This document shows positions 44,300 to 55,497 of a stretch of DNA of 64,000 nucleotides, one piece after another. Within the stretch, counting starts at the first letter, position 1. Each line of letters begins with the position of its first letter. A program made the translations under genes and the position numbers. Source of the stretch: Bettongia penicillata ogilbyi (Eukaryota > Chordata > Mammalia > Diprotodontia > Potoroidae); contig JAJHZJ010000808.1 of assembly GCA_023548195.1 (NCBI GenBank), positions 1,344,182 through 1,408,181 on the forward strand, written 5' to 3'. The notes below the pieces were generated by a model. It searched no databases and was not told the DNA's origin. It saw nothing but the letters and a program-made list of their open reading frames with translations.

Positions 44300-45215
44300 C
44301 CCTAGAGTTTTTCTTCATTCCAAATCATTCTGCCCATCTCCATGGAATTAATCTTAAAACATGATTCTGTCATTTTACTTCCATGTTCAAAATTAGAAGG
44401 TGGGTGGGGGAGTTTATATTATAAAGTAAAAACTTCTTAGCTTTTCAGTCAAGATCCTGTACTATCTGGAACCCAAACTACTTTTCCACACTTATTTCCT
44501 ACTACTCCTCTACACTAACCTTCCTCTCTAATCAAATGGATCTACTTATGGTTGTGTGAACTCTGTGCTCTACCCCTTTTGCACATTGGCACAAGCTAAT
44601 ATTGCCTATCCATTGAGGCCCTCCCCACTTTTCTCTGCCTTTTCAAATCTTGCCTATTCACTGAGAGTCTACCCCCTTCAGGGGCAGCTAAGTGGTGCAG
44701 TGGATAGAGCACCAGTGCAAAAGTCAGGAGGACCTGAGTTCAAATCTCACCTCAGACACTTGACACTCACTGTATGACCTTGGGCAAGTCAGTTAACCTC
44801 AACTGCCTCTCCAGTTATCCCTATGAATATCTGGTCACTGGATTCAGATGACTTTGGAGAAGAAATGAGGCTTGTGACCTGCACAGCCCTCCCTCACTCA
44901 AAACAAAGTCAAGTGCAAGTCATGCCATTATTTCTCTGATGGCATGGTCTTTTTCGGCAATGAAGGATGAACACACACCCACCTCCTTCATGAAGCCTTC
45001 TTTCACCTCACCACACGTGTCTCCATTGCCCTTTGGGTGACCGACAACTTTATTCAGAGACTGGAATTCCATGACTTGCAGCCATATACACATCTATGTC
45101 CTATCTCACCAGACTTCCAGCTCCCTGAGGACACAGACTATCTCTATGTACTCTCCACAGTTTCTAGCACAGAGCCTAGCTCATATAAAAATCCCCAATG
45201 AATATTTGTCATGGG
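44300..45215 (+). repeat. L2 LINE 3' region, split by a SINE
   Basis: The left part to 44680 has 'gtactatctggaacccaaac' and 'tctgccttttcaaatcttgc'. The right part from 44981 has 'ccttcatgaagccttctttc', 'ctccctgaggacacagacta' and 'ttctagcacagagcctagct'. It is continuous if the SINE at 44681-44980 is removed. Confidence 0.75.
44681..44980 (+). repeat. WSINE1-like SINE with target duplication
   Basis: 'ggggcagctaagtggtgcag', 'gcaaaagtcaggaggacctg', 'ttgggcaagtcagttaacct', then 'caagtgcaagtcatgcc' and 'ctgatggcatggtcttttt'. Flanked by 'acccccttca' (44671-44680) and 'acctccttca' (44981-44990), one mismatch. Confidence 0.75.
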
Positions 45216-45324
45216 TATTAAGTGGCAGCTATATGACTCCCTTGTCTTTGCAAAAGTGGAAGTTCACCTCTCTCTTCCTTTCATATAAACTAAACTGTGT
45301 GGGTTTCATAAGCAAGATCTACAA

Positions 45325-45545
45325 ATTAGGGAAGGATGGAGATCATAGGATCATACATTTAGAGAGAGAAGTGATCTTAGAGCCCATCTAATCAATCTCC
45401 TCATTTAATAGGTGATGAAAATGAGACTCAGAGAGGCAAAATTACTTTCCTAAGGTCACGCAGCTAGTAAGTATCAGAGGTAGAATTCAACCCCAGGTCT
45501 TATGGACTCCAAGTCCCCCACTCTAACCACTTAACCGAACTACCT
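45325..45545 (-). repeat. MIR-type SINE, antisense
   Basis: 'gaaaatgagactcagagagg', 'aaggtcacgcagctagtaag' and 'actccaagtcccccactcta' on plus; well preserved. Confidence 0.8.
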
Positions 45546-47230
45546 CATTATCATTGATAACTGAAGGACAGATTCCTCCAAAGTTTACATAATAAAGGTG
45601 GTCACATCTAGAAACAGTGTGATCATTGAATGTGAAAAAAAAAATACTCCAGAATAATGATGTAATGCTACACTTCTCAAGAGAAGCATGATTCCATTTC
45701 TATTCAGAAGTGTCTTTAGTGATATCATGCTTGTAGGCCACTAATACCATCCTTTCTGGGCTTGAACAATGAACCAAGTAAGTATTGCTGCCAGCTTCAT
45801 TAACAATATAAAATCATGGCTGAGAAAACATTGAAGCTAGCACAGAAACACCTTCCTGGGAAGCTTGATGGCTCATTTCTAGGTGATACAGGTTTGCAAG
45901 CATGGATGTTTTAAGCCATATTAGAACCTTCCATTGGTGTTCATGTCCTTTGTTTCTGTACTCTCAGAGCATTTGTTATCTGATACATAGGACCTTAATC
46001 TCACCCGGTAAGTATGAACTGATTTGTCCTTTCATTTTTCTGGAACATATGGAAGAGGAAGTCCTTACTATCACAAACTGATTGCTCCATGCAAACTCTG
46101 AGGCACCACTTAGAGGTAGGAAAAAAAATTTAAAAGGTCAAGTTTGTCGTAAAGAAATACAGCAACAACTTGTAATTTCCTCAGTGTGGGGAACTCCCTG
46201 TATTAATGAGTCTGGGCTTTAGCAATAAATTCTAGGGAGCTGCTCATAGTGACCTATCCAGGCTTAAACCTACTGCCAGGGGCCAGAGGTAGGATTTTAA
46301 ATCCTGGCCTTTCTGACACCAAGCCTGGCTCTCTAACCACTAAATAATTTCTTGTAGAAATCCTGGTTCTCAAATATTTAAATGACATATGGACTCTTTA
46401 AACTTCTAGTATGTACACAATAACCTTTCATCATCACAAGCTTTCCTCATGTCCATAACAGCCATGTATTTCCCTTTTTGTCTTGGGTTTTGTCTCTGAA
46501 AGGGACAACTGATAGCTTCAACCTCTACCTTGCCCCAGTCCACATCAGATTTCTAGGAAGATTGCTCCTCTGTTTCTCATACTTTCATAGGGAGGACTGA
46601 ATAATTCTTTTTCTTATATAGAAATTTACTTATTCTGTGAATTAGAGAAGCCAGGGGAATAAGGAAAGAGGATGGGGAAAACCAAAGGAAGAAGGAGATG
46701 AGAAATAAATGACCTGCTATTTGCCCTTTATTTCACAGAAGACTCTGGAAGGTCTTCTTGGTCCTAGGAGTAGCTGCTTCTGAACTTTGAGATATATTCC
46801 AGGGCTGAGCTATACACAGAGTAGAAATATCAAAGGAATGACCCAAACCCACATAATTTTCTGGTGAGATGATAACATGAGAGAAACCATCAGCCCTCCT
46901 TTTTTCCAAACTTGAACATAAAATATATGATTCATCAAGATGACTATTTCATGTGCATTTACTTGGCTTTTTAACATTAGCAAAAATCTCTAAGCCAGTG
47001 GACAGAGGAGAAAGGATGCTGAAAACAAAGAGCAGGATTGTTTGTGCCTCTGGGGTTTAAGCTGCATTGGCAACTCCAGATGCTGCCTTGGTTTGCTGAC
47101 ACATTATCTAATGTACTGGTACCCAGCCTGGGCTTCTATTGCCTGGCTGATCAATGGGCTCTGAAAGGCGTGGTTCTCTCCTGCTGTTGGTGACCCATCC
47201 TTTCCCTCTTGCTATGTGAGTTCCATGTAC
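45546..47230. other. Mostly unassigned
   Basis: A short reversed MIR piece occurs at 46270-46350 ('ggccagaggtaggatttta'). The rest contains no repeat core or gene that I can support. Confidence 0.4.
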
Positions 47231-47314
47231 CCTGCTCAGAATCAATCACCCTAAAACATCCCTCTACTCCTGCCCTCCCTTCCTTTCATTTGTCAGCTCC
47301 TTGTAATGATAATT

Positions 47315-47880
47315 TAAGGTTAATGTGGCAGGGAGGAGCAGAATTAAAGATCTTCCCCACCCATTAACAGGCCTCAATACCTTTTGTTAATTTCTGTTGA
47401 AGCACTGGGTCAGAGGGTTGTGCCTTTCAGCTCTGAAAAGTGTATAAATACTCTGAGGTGAGGTGTTTGTTTGACCAGATGAGACTCTGGGTGGCTGCTA
47501 AGGAGCTCCCTGGCTTTGAAAACCCAGATGTTGGTGCTTCTCTCTCTAATAATTCATTACCAGAGAGAGAAACACCAACATCTGGTAACTATGTATGTAA
47601 GTAATGGTCAGACGGTTTGATCTGTCTATTGATCTGTGATGTATGTATTGCTTATGTCAGACACTTGGAAGTTCTATCTGTTGGTCTTTATTTCTTTGTT
47701 TGTACTTTCCCTGAAGTTCAGGATGCTGATCTTTTCCTCTAAACTAAGTGAATGATATATGTGTTTGATTAAAGTGATTGTTGACCCCTTCAAAGTTGCT
47801 TTCTTTTTAGAAAAGCAGATCAAAGAACATGTGATGGCTGGCCCCCTGTATATGTCAGGGTTCTTGCCTTTACACTCCTC
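47315..47880 (+). mobile_element. LTR-like region containing a palindrome
   Basis: 'agtgtataaatactctgagg' (TATA-like, about 47440) is followed by a G/T-rich leader and, downstream, 'gattaaagtgattgttgacc'. A 'tgtggcagggaggagcagaa' block lies upstream near 47324. The order suggests an ERV-type LTR, but no target duplication or internal retroviral sequence was found. It contains the palindrome at 47524-47585. Confidence 0.35.
47524..47585. repeat. Near-perfect palindrome (24-bp stem, 14-nt loop)
   Basis: The left arm 47524-47547 and right arm 47562-47585 are reverse complements at 23 of 24 positions. The one mismatch pairs C47537 with A47572 on the plus strand, which becomes a G-U wobble on the minus strand. 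The arms begin 'ccagatgttggtg' and end 'caccaacatctgg'. The size is compatible with a pre-miRNA-like hairpin. Confidence 0.8.
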
Positions 47881-47929
47881 TCAGGAACTTCATTTTAAGA
47901 AAGGGTTCCAGTGACTCAGGTTCACGTCT

Positions 47930-48180
47930 TTGTTCCTTTCTGGGCTCTGCTTATAACTTCCTCGAATTCCTTCTCCACAATGACCTTGTGCTCTACCTGC
48001 TGTCCCCCAATCTCACACCTGTTTTTCCTCTCCCTCATGTATATTACATTCCCTTATTAGAATATAAGCCCCTTCAGGACAACGACTATCTTTCTTTTTT
48101 GTTGCTATTTGTATACTCAGCACCTAGCCTGGTTCCTGGCACACAGCAAGCACTTAATAAATGTTGATTGACTTGACTTG
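47930..48180 (+). repeat. L2 LINE 3' end
   Basis: 'ataagccccttcaggacaac', 'cagcacctagcctggttcct' and 'gcaagcacttaataaatgtt' form a well-preserved L2 terminus. Confidence 0.8.
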
Positions 48181-48319
48181 ACTGTCAGTTGCTCATGGGA
48201 GTGTTGTCTTCAATTTAATCTGATTCAACTCGACAACATCCACTCTGTGCAAGGTACCGTGCCTCGATCACTAGGATACAAAAAGTCTCTGCCATCTGGA
48301 TCCTTCCAGTATATTTTTT

Positions 48320-48557
48320 GTGGCTATTTTTATTTGGTTAGTTGTGTCCAATTCTTCATGACCATATTTGTGGTTTTCTTGGCAAAAAATACTAGAGTAG
48401 TTTCCTATTTCCTTCTCCAGCTCATTTGACAGATGAGGAAACTAAGGCAAACAAGGTTAAATGACTGGCCCATCTACTAAGTGTCTGAGGCCAGATTTGA
48501 ACTCAGGTCCTCCATGACTCCAGAGCTCTATCCACTGAGTCAGTGGATAGCTGCCTA
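48320..48557 (-). repeat. tRNA-headed SINE with RTE-type 3' end, antisense
   Basis: 'gttgtgtccaattcttcatg', 'gttttcttggcaaaaaatac', 'gacagatgaggaaactaagg' and the head 'ctctatccactgagtcagtg'. Confidence 0.85.
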
Positions 48558-48609
48558 AGTCCAACCTATACTTATGGATATGTATATATGGGTATGTTTA
48601 AGCCTCCCA

Positions 48610-48725
48610 GTGTACCATCTCCACTGAGGTCAGAAAGGTTCAATGACCTGATACACAGTTGGTAAGTATCTGAGGCATGATTCAAACTCAGGTCTTTATG
48701 ACTACATCTAGTGCTTTAATTCTCT
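48610..48725 (-). repeat. MIR-type SINE fragment, antisense
   Basis: 'gttcaatgacctgatacaca', 'gttggtaagtatctgaggca' and 'aactcaggtctttatgacta'. Confidence 0.6.
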
Positions 48726-48734
48726 AGAGTTAAA

Positions 48735-48930
48735 AGACTGCCTAAATCTGAAAAACCTGGGTTTGAATCATGCCTCAGACACTTGCCACCTATATATCAG
48801 GTCACTAAACCTCTCTGAGCCTCAGCTTGTAATGTGTAGATAATAAGAGCACCAATACTCTGAGAACAACTGAGATAATATATATTGCAAACCATAAGGT
48901 ACCATATAAATGTTAGTTATTATTAGTCTA
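48735..48930 (+). repeat. CORE-SINE (MIR/MAR type)
   Basis: 'aacctgggtttgaatcatgc', 'cctctctgagcctcagcttg' and 'ccatataaatgttagttatt'. It forms a head-to-head pair with the preceding fragment. Confidence 0.7.
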
Positions 48931-48934
48931 CAAA

Positions 48935-50170
48935 TTAAATAAATAGATGAAGCTAATAATTGGAGGGAAAGGATCAGAAAAGTATTCCCTAAGAGGCAGC
49001 CCCTTATCTGAACTTTGAAAGAATCTAAACATAATGAGAACTGGAGGTAAGAAGAGAGAGTCCCAGGCAGTGGGCAAAGGTCATAGAAAGGCACAGAGAC
49101 AAGTAAGGCATGTTAGGAAACACACTTTGTATCCTACTTTGTCAGAAACACAGAATTCACCAAGTGGAATAATGTGAAACATCTAGAAAGGTAGTTGTAG
49201 TCAGGCTACAGAGAACTTTAAATTCCAAGATAGAGAATTTGCATTTTATCCTAAAGATAACAGGAGGCACCAGGGAAGATGTATGAGCAGCAGGATGACA
49301 CGATCCGTCTTGTGTCCTGCAAAGATGATTTTGGCAGCTGTATGGAGGATATATTGGAATAAGGAGTGGCTGGAAACTAGGACACAAATTTAAATATTAT
49401 TATAATAATCTAGATAAGAGGTGATGAGAGTTTGAACTAGCATGATAGTCATGTGGGTGGGGAGAAATGAGGAGATATCTTGGAGGCAGAATGAGTAAGA
49501 CTTGGTAACTAATTAAATATGGGAGGTGAGGGAAAGAGAAGATTCATCAATGACTCTAAAGTCATAAATCTTAGTGACTAGAAGCATGCTGATATCCTTA
49601 ACAGAATTAAGCTAAGTTTGGAGAAGGGGCAGGTTTGATGGAAGTGGAGAGAGAACATGAAGAGATTCACTTTGGACATGTTTAGTTTGAGATGTTGATG
49701 GGAAATCCACATGTAGATGTCCTGCAGGGTACTGGCAATATGGTGCTGGACTACAAGAGAGCTTGTGGCTTGAAATGTAGATTTGAGACCAATCTACAAA
49801 GAGGAGGCAATTTAGCTACTAGGAAAATATATTAACAGAACAGTGTGGCAAAAAGAGAAGAGGGCCTATGATAAAACCTTAGAAAACATGCACACTGAGG
49901 AAATGTCATGGGAAGCAAGGGGGGGATGGACTCTCTGGGATGAAAGAACACAACGCTGAAAAGATGCCAAGAAATCAAGGGGAGGAAGATTTAGCTATGG
50001 GAGGGGAGACAAGAGATGAAAAGAAGACTGTATTCATTTTTACTGGTTACTCAGAAGTAACTCTGAAGAAAGTGAGGGCCACAGGTCTTGTCATTTGTGT
50101 TTCCAAGATGGCAGTGTTACTATTTGATGCCACTACTATGGAAAGTCAACAGGGATTAAGAAGTCATGTT
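48935..50170 (+). repeat. Long ancient interspersed repeat
   Basis: The block order is 'gagtcccaggcagtgggcaa', 'catttta..taaagataacagg', 'gaagatgtatgagcagcagg', 'tctagataagaggtgatgag', 'gactttggacatgtttag'-like and 'tgatgggaaatccacatgta'. This matches a long mammalian repeat family whose name I cannot give. The upstream portion of the same family is seen at 4466 and 29755. The 80-codon frame 49940-50182 lies within it. Confidence 0.5.
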
Positions 50171-50571
50171 TTTAGTAGATGAGAAATTGTAGGCAATGAG
50201 GTTTGTGTCAAAGACATGTCTGAGGCAAAGACATACGACATCCCACCTTTATTTGAACATGGATGAAAGACGAATGGGAAAATCTGCCAACCATAGTAAA
50301 GAATAAAATGAATAAACATCTTGTTTAGTGCCAGGAAGAAATGAAGAGTCTGTCAGAGCAGAATTCAATTCACTGACTTTTCAAAATACCACCCAAGACT
50401 CATGGACCCTTGATTCATAGTCTGAATTGTGTTTTAGACCAACTAATGCCTATTTTGCTTTCTAAAGTAACTTCATTTCATTCATTTCCTTTCACTATTT
50501 TCATAGACTTAACCTTCTTCCTTTATGAATTCCCACAAGAATTTCTATCTGTCATTTGTTCCCCTTGCCTG
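50171..50571. other. No recognisable feature
   Basis: No repeat core or gene identified. Confidence 0.4.
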
Positions 50572-50815
50572 AGGTAGCCTGGCCTAGAGGATAGAGTGCT
50601 AGGGACAGATTGGAATGGACCTAAGTTTCTTTATTTTTTAGACCTAAACTTTAATCCTGCCCTATATACTTATCAATTGTATGACCCTCAACAAATTACT
50701 TAACCATTTAGAGCTTTAGTTCCTATAGGGCTGATAATTGCATTTACTTTACAGGACTGTTGTAAGAATCAAATTAAATACCTTCTGAGTCATGTGACCA
50801 ACAAAATGTTGAACC
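50572..50815 (+). repeat. CORE-SINE, diverged, with a small insertion
   Basis: 'gtagcctggcctagaggata', 'caattgtatgaccctcaaca', 'aaattacttaaccatttaga' and 'tacaggactgttgtaagaat'. About 25 bp of T-rich text interrupts the head. Confidence 0.6.
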
Positions 50816-50989
50816 ATACTTTTTTTTTTCTTATTCTCACAAACTCTAAAAATCCTGGCAAAATAGAAATTATGCAATCAGTTTCAACTGTCTCAATGGT
50901 CTAAGTCATTAAAAATCCTTATGAGGTAGCTATTCAATGAATTAATAGCACAGAAGGATAATCCTTAACCCCTAATTCATTCATTCAGC

Positions 50990-51460
50990 ATCCTCTCCCC
51001 CACTGCCACCATGCTTTTACAGCAGAGCGTCACAAGTCACCCTCAGGCTTGTAACAGAACCCAACTCTACCTCCTTTCTCCCAAGCATGGGCAAACCAAA
51101 AGACCAAAATCTTCTTCGAACTGGTACAATAGACAGTGCTCTGTGCTACAACAGAGTTCTGCCAGAAAACTGAAGAGCCCAGGGAACTGGGGCAGACCCA
51201 TGTATATTGCTTTGCAGAACTTCACAAAGTACCTGAGGGAGAGACCCCAGCATCTTGCCTGGACCTGTTTTGTCCCCACAGAAGTCACCTGGAGCAGAGG
51301 CTGGAGGCCTATGGAACATGAATTACCTAACTTGCTATCCCAAGGGAGGAAAAAAAGGATAAAATTACCAAAAATCTCAGGAGAAAGAATACTCGTTTAA
51401 AGACCTTGAGCATAAGCAAACAAACCAACAGGGATCACATGAATAAGAGAATGCATTATG
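50990..51460 (+). mobile_element. Old L1 5' UTR / ORF1-start fragment, sense
   Basis: 'aaaaggataaaattacc' followed by 'aaaaatctcaggagaaag' and 'gagcataagcaaacaaacca' match the segment at about 30950-31030 in the older L1. The 129-codon frame 51011-51400 is UTR-like and not a gene. Confidence 0.5.
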
Positions 51461-51469
51461 GCCAATGTT

Positions 51470-52135
51470 ATGTTATCCAACTCCTCTTACTGCCTTGCAA
51501 TCTTTTTTCTTTAATCTAGGTAGCCTGAGCTTTAACAATTGAATATAAATATGATTGTACATTATATCAGGATTTCTCTGAGGTAGTGATCTATGGTAGC
51601 AGTCTTTATTTTCTGGATCCAATATTTCTGGACAATTTTCTTTTATTATATATTAAAACTAAATATGGCATTTAAGTTGTTTTTTCTTTTGTTTTGTGTT
51701 ATCCAAAAGATTCTTAGAATATCTCTCCATGCCCTGTATTCCAGGTCATCTATTTTCTACTATAGGTATTTCACATGTTCTTGTAATTTCTCTTTTGATT
51801 TTGCTCTAATTTTTAAATTTTTGAGTTTTGTTTCCTACATACTATTTACGGGGTAGACTCTGCTTTACTGTTTCCCAAATTCATTGTATAATGTCTGTTT
51901 TACTCTTCTCCTTATCTCTTCCTTCAATTTTCAAAATTATACCTCGTAACTAACCACTCTTGGAGTCACTATGACTATTTTAAACTCTTTTCCAGGTTTA
52001 TTGCAGAAATATTTTCTTCTGAAGTTTTGTTCTGGTAAAATACTACCTCAAAATGTTTCTTAATTACATTAAATTAATCATATTAGAAAGTTTGTTTTGT
52101 TTAATGATTTCCTCTAATGTCTCCCTTACTGAAGC
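51470..52135 (-). mobile_element. Old L1 ORF1 fragment, antisense
   Basis: On plus: 'gcagtctttattttctggat', 'ccaatatttctggacaattt', 'gattcttagaatatctctcc' and 'gtattccaggtcatctattt'. These correspond to the reversed RRM entry and downstream segment of ORF1. Its orientation is opposite to the piece at 50990-51460. Confidence 0.55.
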
Positions 52136-52839
52136 TGTCAAAGGAGAGTCTTGTCAAAGTCTTGTCAAAGGAGAGACTGACCCTAGGAGTAACTTGTGAA
52201 AGCTCTTGTCAATTATCCATCAATTACTTCTAAGCTTTCTTTGATTCAATAACTGTAAGGGCCCTGTTGCAACGAAGGTGTCTTTCATTTAAGGCAGGTT
52301 TGCACAACCAATGGGCACACCTCACTTTGAAATTAAACTTCTGTTTGATTCCTGACTTTCCAGTCTCTACCCTGCTCTGTAAAGGTTAATCCGGTCCAGT
52401 TGACACTAGCTAGAGGCAGTTGATGATTTTTTTCTACCTCACATAGCTTTCCTTGACAAAAGTATTATAGTAACCCCATTACAATGAAGTAACCAAGGTT
52501 CTGCTTTGGAGCTGACCAATGGAGGGCCTATGACTGTGGCAGAGGTTGGGGTGAGGCACTTTGGTGTTTATCTTCCCTGTTTGCTGTTCGTTTCAAGGTT
52601 TCTTTGGCCTAGTAGCTGCCATGCCCAAGGCTTACAGGAGATAGATCAGCTGGGTCAGTGTGTGGGCAAGTTGAGGTGAAATGTGGGTCTGATCGTGCAG
52701 GTTTTGAAATTTTTTTCCTTCCTGTAGTGATTACATTGCTAGAATTTATTTACTTTCTCCTTTTTAATCATTTCTCTTTTACTTTATATTTGACATATTT
52801 TCTACCATTTTTGAAGAGGAAGTAGAAACAACTAGGTCT
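52136..52839. other. No gene; small tandem duplication
   Basis: At 52137-52175 'gtcaaaggagag' and 'cttgtcaaag' are repeated. The remainder is unassigned. Confidence 0.4.
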
Positions 52840-52915
52840 GGCCAAGTACTGGGGATAAGAAGACAAAAATGAAAATAGCCTCTGCTCTCAAGGAGTTTAT
52901 GTTATTTGGGTCAAG
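52840..52915 (+). repeat. Interspersed repeat fragment ('caaggagtttatgtta')
   Basis: 'actggggataagaagacaaa' and 'ctctgctctcaaggagttta' match the family at 29755. Confidence 0.5.
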
Positions 52916-52959
52916 TTTTTAACATCTAAACACTTTACATCTAAGCATTTAAAAATAAC

Positions 52960-53605
52960 TAGTTTTTACATAGTGCTTACTATGTGCCAGGCACATAGTG
53001 CTAAATGCTTTACAAATATTATCTCATTTGATCAGCACAACAACCCTGGGAGATGGGCACTTTTATTACCCCTATTTTACAGATGAGAACAGAGACAAAG
53101 AGATTTGGTGCCCAAGAAATGTACGGTTAATCTATTTTTCATAATGGGAAGATCTTTCCCATAAATTAATAGGCCCATGTGAGCTGTCAGGTCACATAGA
53201 AGCCTGAGTCATATGAGTCTTTGTGGATCTGGAGCAGAACTGAGAGGAAGTTGGTCAGATTGGTCAGAGCTGGGAAGGACAGAGGAAGCAGGCAACTGGC
53301 TGCGAGTGAGAGAAGGGCATCTTGCTTAGGGGAGCCTGTTTGGGGGAAGACCTGATAATGTGTATAGACTTCTTGGTTACTATGATGGATTCGGCTTTCT
53401 GGTATCTGAATAAGTCTTTTGATTCTATCTTTCATGTGGAGAGTCTGTTATATTTTGCAATTCAGAACTGTGCTGGCGTATTCATAGCCACTGTGAATAT
53501 CACATTGACACTACAAGATCACACAGCTAGCAAGTGTCTGAGACCAGGTCTTCTTGTCTCCAAGTCAGCTACTCACTCTGTCTGCTGCACGACCTACCTG
53601 CCTCA
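52960..53605 (-). repeat. MIR-type SINE, antisense, split by an LTR
   Basis: The left part to 53116 has 'cattttacagatgag'-type text after 'tattatctcatttgatcagc'. The right part from 53516 has 'gatcacacagctagcaagtg' and 'ccaggtcttcttgtctccaa'. Removing 53120-53515 restores the expected 'gcccaag..tcacacagc' order. Confidence 0.65.
53120..53515 (+). mobile_element. Solo LTR (ERV type) inserted in a MIR
   Basis: 396 bp beginning TG and ending CA, at the exact break in the MIR. It has 'tttctggtatctgaataagt' (polyadenylation-like signal near 53406) and then a U5-like 'gattctatctttcatgtgga'. Possible 5-bp target duplication 'agaaa'/'agatc', decayed. No internal retroviral sequence. The frame 53322-53624 is incidental. 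Confidence 0.55.
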
Positions 53606-53611
53606 AAAAAA

Positions 53612-53905
53612 TCATGCTCTTTGATCCTCATAACAATTCTGTAGGGTAGGTGCTACAATTACTCCCATTTTTATAATTTTACATTGTAAATTCCTTGAGG
53701 AGAGGCTCTGTCTTTTGCCTCTTTTTATATCCCCAGTGCTTAATACATTGCCTAGCACATAGTAGGCATTTAAATAAATGTTTATTGAATTGAGGGACAT
53801 ATAGGTTAAGTGACTTGCCCAAGGTCATACAGTTAATAAATATCTAAGTTCAGATTTTAACTCAGGTCTTCCTGACTACAGGCCTGGAAATCCATCCAAT
53901 GTGCC
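53612..53905 (-). repeat. MIR-type SINE, antisense, split by an L2 end
   Basis: Left part 53612-53672 ('gatcctcataacaattctgt'), right part 53790-53905 ('gttaagtgacttgcccaagg'). The text between them (53673-53788) is an L2 3' end in sense: 'aaattccttgaggagaggct' and 'gcctagcacatagtaggcat'. Confidence 0.65.
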
Positions 53906-53924
53906 ATTAGAGGAATGGTTTTGA

Positions 53925-54610
53925 TTAGAAGAAACAACAAATACAAAGAGTTCAGAAAAGCATAGGAAGACTGTGATTTGATGCAAACTGAAGAAAGAAG
54001 ACCCAAAAGAACCCTATATGGAATGACTACAACAATGCAACAATGAAAAAGGAACAAAATTCAGACCTGTGTTCAAATCCTATCTCTGCTGTGTGCTGCT
54101 TGTATTGTTAACCTGAAGACTGATTTGGCTTCTTGTGGCCATGTTTCCTTAGGTATAAAAATAAGAAAGTCAGGCTAGATAATTTCTAAGATCCTTTTCA
54201 GCTCTAAAATCATATGCTCAGACTTCACATGTATCATGGGTACTATATGGCTTTACTTCTCAATGTCAGGGTCAGGGAGAAAATTTGGAAGTCAAACTAA
54301 GAAAATAAAATAATATGCTTATAGGATTAAATGTAAAGAGGAGATTAGAGGGGAGAAGCATAAAGGAAATTGGTGAGAGACTGTTTAAATCCATCAATCA
54401 GATTAAGATTTTGATAATGAAATGATAGCGATACAATGATCCATGACAACTCTGAAGGATTAGGATGAAAAATGCTATCCATTCCCAGAGAAAGAACTGA
54501 TGCAATCTGAATATAGACTGAAGCAACTTTGTAGGGCTTTTTCACTTTATTTTTATTGAGTTGTTTTTTTTTAATCTATGTTTTCTTTCACAACATGATG
54601 ATTATTGGGA
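53925..54610 (+). mobile_element. L1 3' UTR fragment, split by a MIR
   Basis: Left part 53925-54060 ('gatttgatgcaaactgaaga'), right part about 54415-54610 ('gatacaatgatccatgacaa', 'atgaaaaatgctatccattc', 'gagaaagaactgatgcaatc'). Both match the marsupial L1 3' UTR in sense. 54062-54230 is a MIR ('gacctgtgttcaaatcctat'). Confidence 0.65.
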
Positions 54611-54679
54611 GTCGGGGTAGAAATGATAGTGAAACAAGGATCAGTGGTGCACAAGACAGGTCTAAAATCCATAAAGGAC

Positions 54680-54800
54680 ACAGCTCATAGATTTAGTGTT
54701 GAAAGGGACCTCAGAGGTCAGCTGGTTCAACCTTTCCTTTGCAAATGGGATAAACCCAGATGCTCTGAATACAAATCCAGTGCCCTTCCCACACTAGGGA
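54680..54800 (-). repeat. MIR-type SINE fragment, antisense
   Basis: 'tcatagatttagtgttgaaa', 'gggacctcagaggtcagctg' and 'caaatccagtgcccttccca'. Confidence 0.6.
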
Positions 54801-55497
54801 ACAGAGGGCAGGCAGAGGCCCTCAGAAACTGAGGAGCAGTTTCCTGCCTCTTATCAGCAAGTCAGTGGAAGAAACAGACTTGGTCCTTCTTCCCCTCAGA
54901 GGAACACCTCAAATCTTATAGTTCAAGGGCGAAAACACAGTGGTGGTCCTGCTCAAGTTGCCTAGCCCAAGTCTTATCTAGAGTACCTTTAAGCAAAGCA
55001 CCTGTCTTTGCTTTAGTCTACTTCCTCTCAGTGGTTCCAACCCAAAGTGGGATGTATGAAATGGCCTTTGGAACACACTCTGGAAATCTCAGAGGGCATA
55101 GACACTGAGTAGGGTTCAAGTTTAAGGTGACAACTTCTACTTGGCTGCTGAACCCCAAGTTTGAGAATGCAGAAATATTTGACATTAAGCAGAAAGGGAT
55201 GTATTCACACAGCTTAGTCCTACAGCTGAAAACGTGACTTCTGTTCAGGAAGACTATCCCCATTTAAAACCTCTCTTAATAGGAGTGACTGTGGTCAGGA
55301 CTACTGCAGGCCATGGGGCTACACCTCTCAATCTGATCAACACCAAAATGCTTTCAGTTCAAGCCAATGGGAGATATTGCATTTACATAGAGAAATGACA
55401 TCTCTGATTTCACTTGGAAATTGCTGTTAAGATTTGACATTTAAACTTTTAGATATAAATAAAAGGGTATGATTATATTGATTTTAAAAAACCATAA
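54801..55497. other. No recognisable feature
   Basis: No repeat core or gene identified; the minus frame 55018-55263 is unrecognised. Confidence 0.4.
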
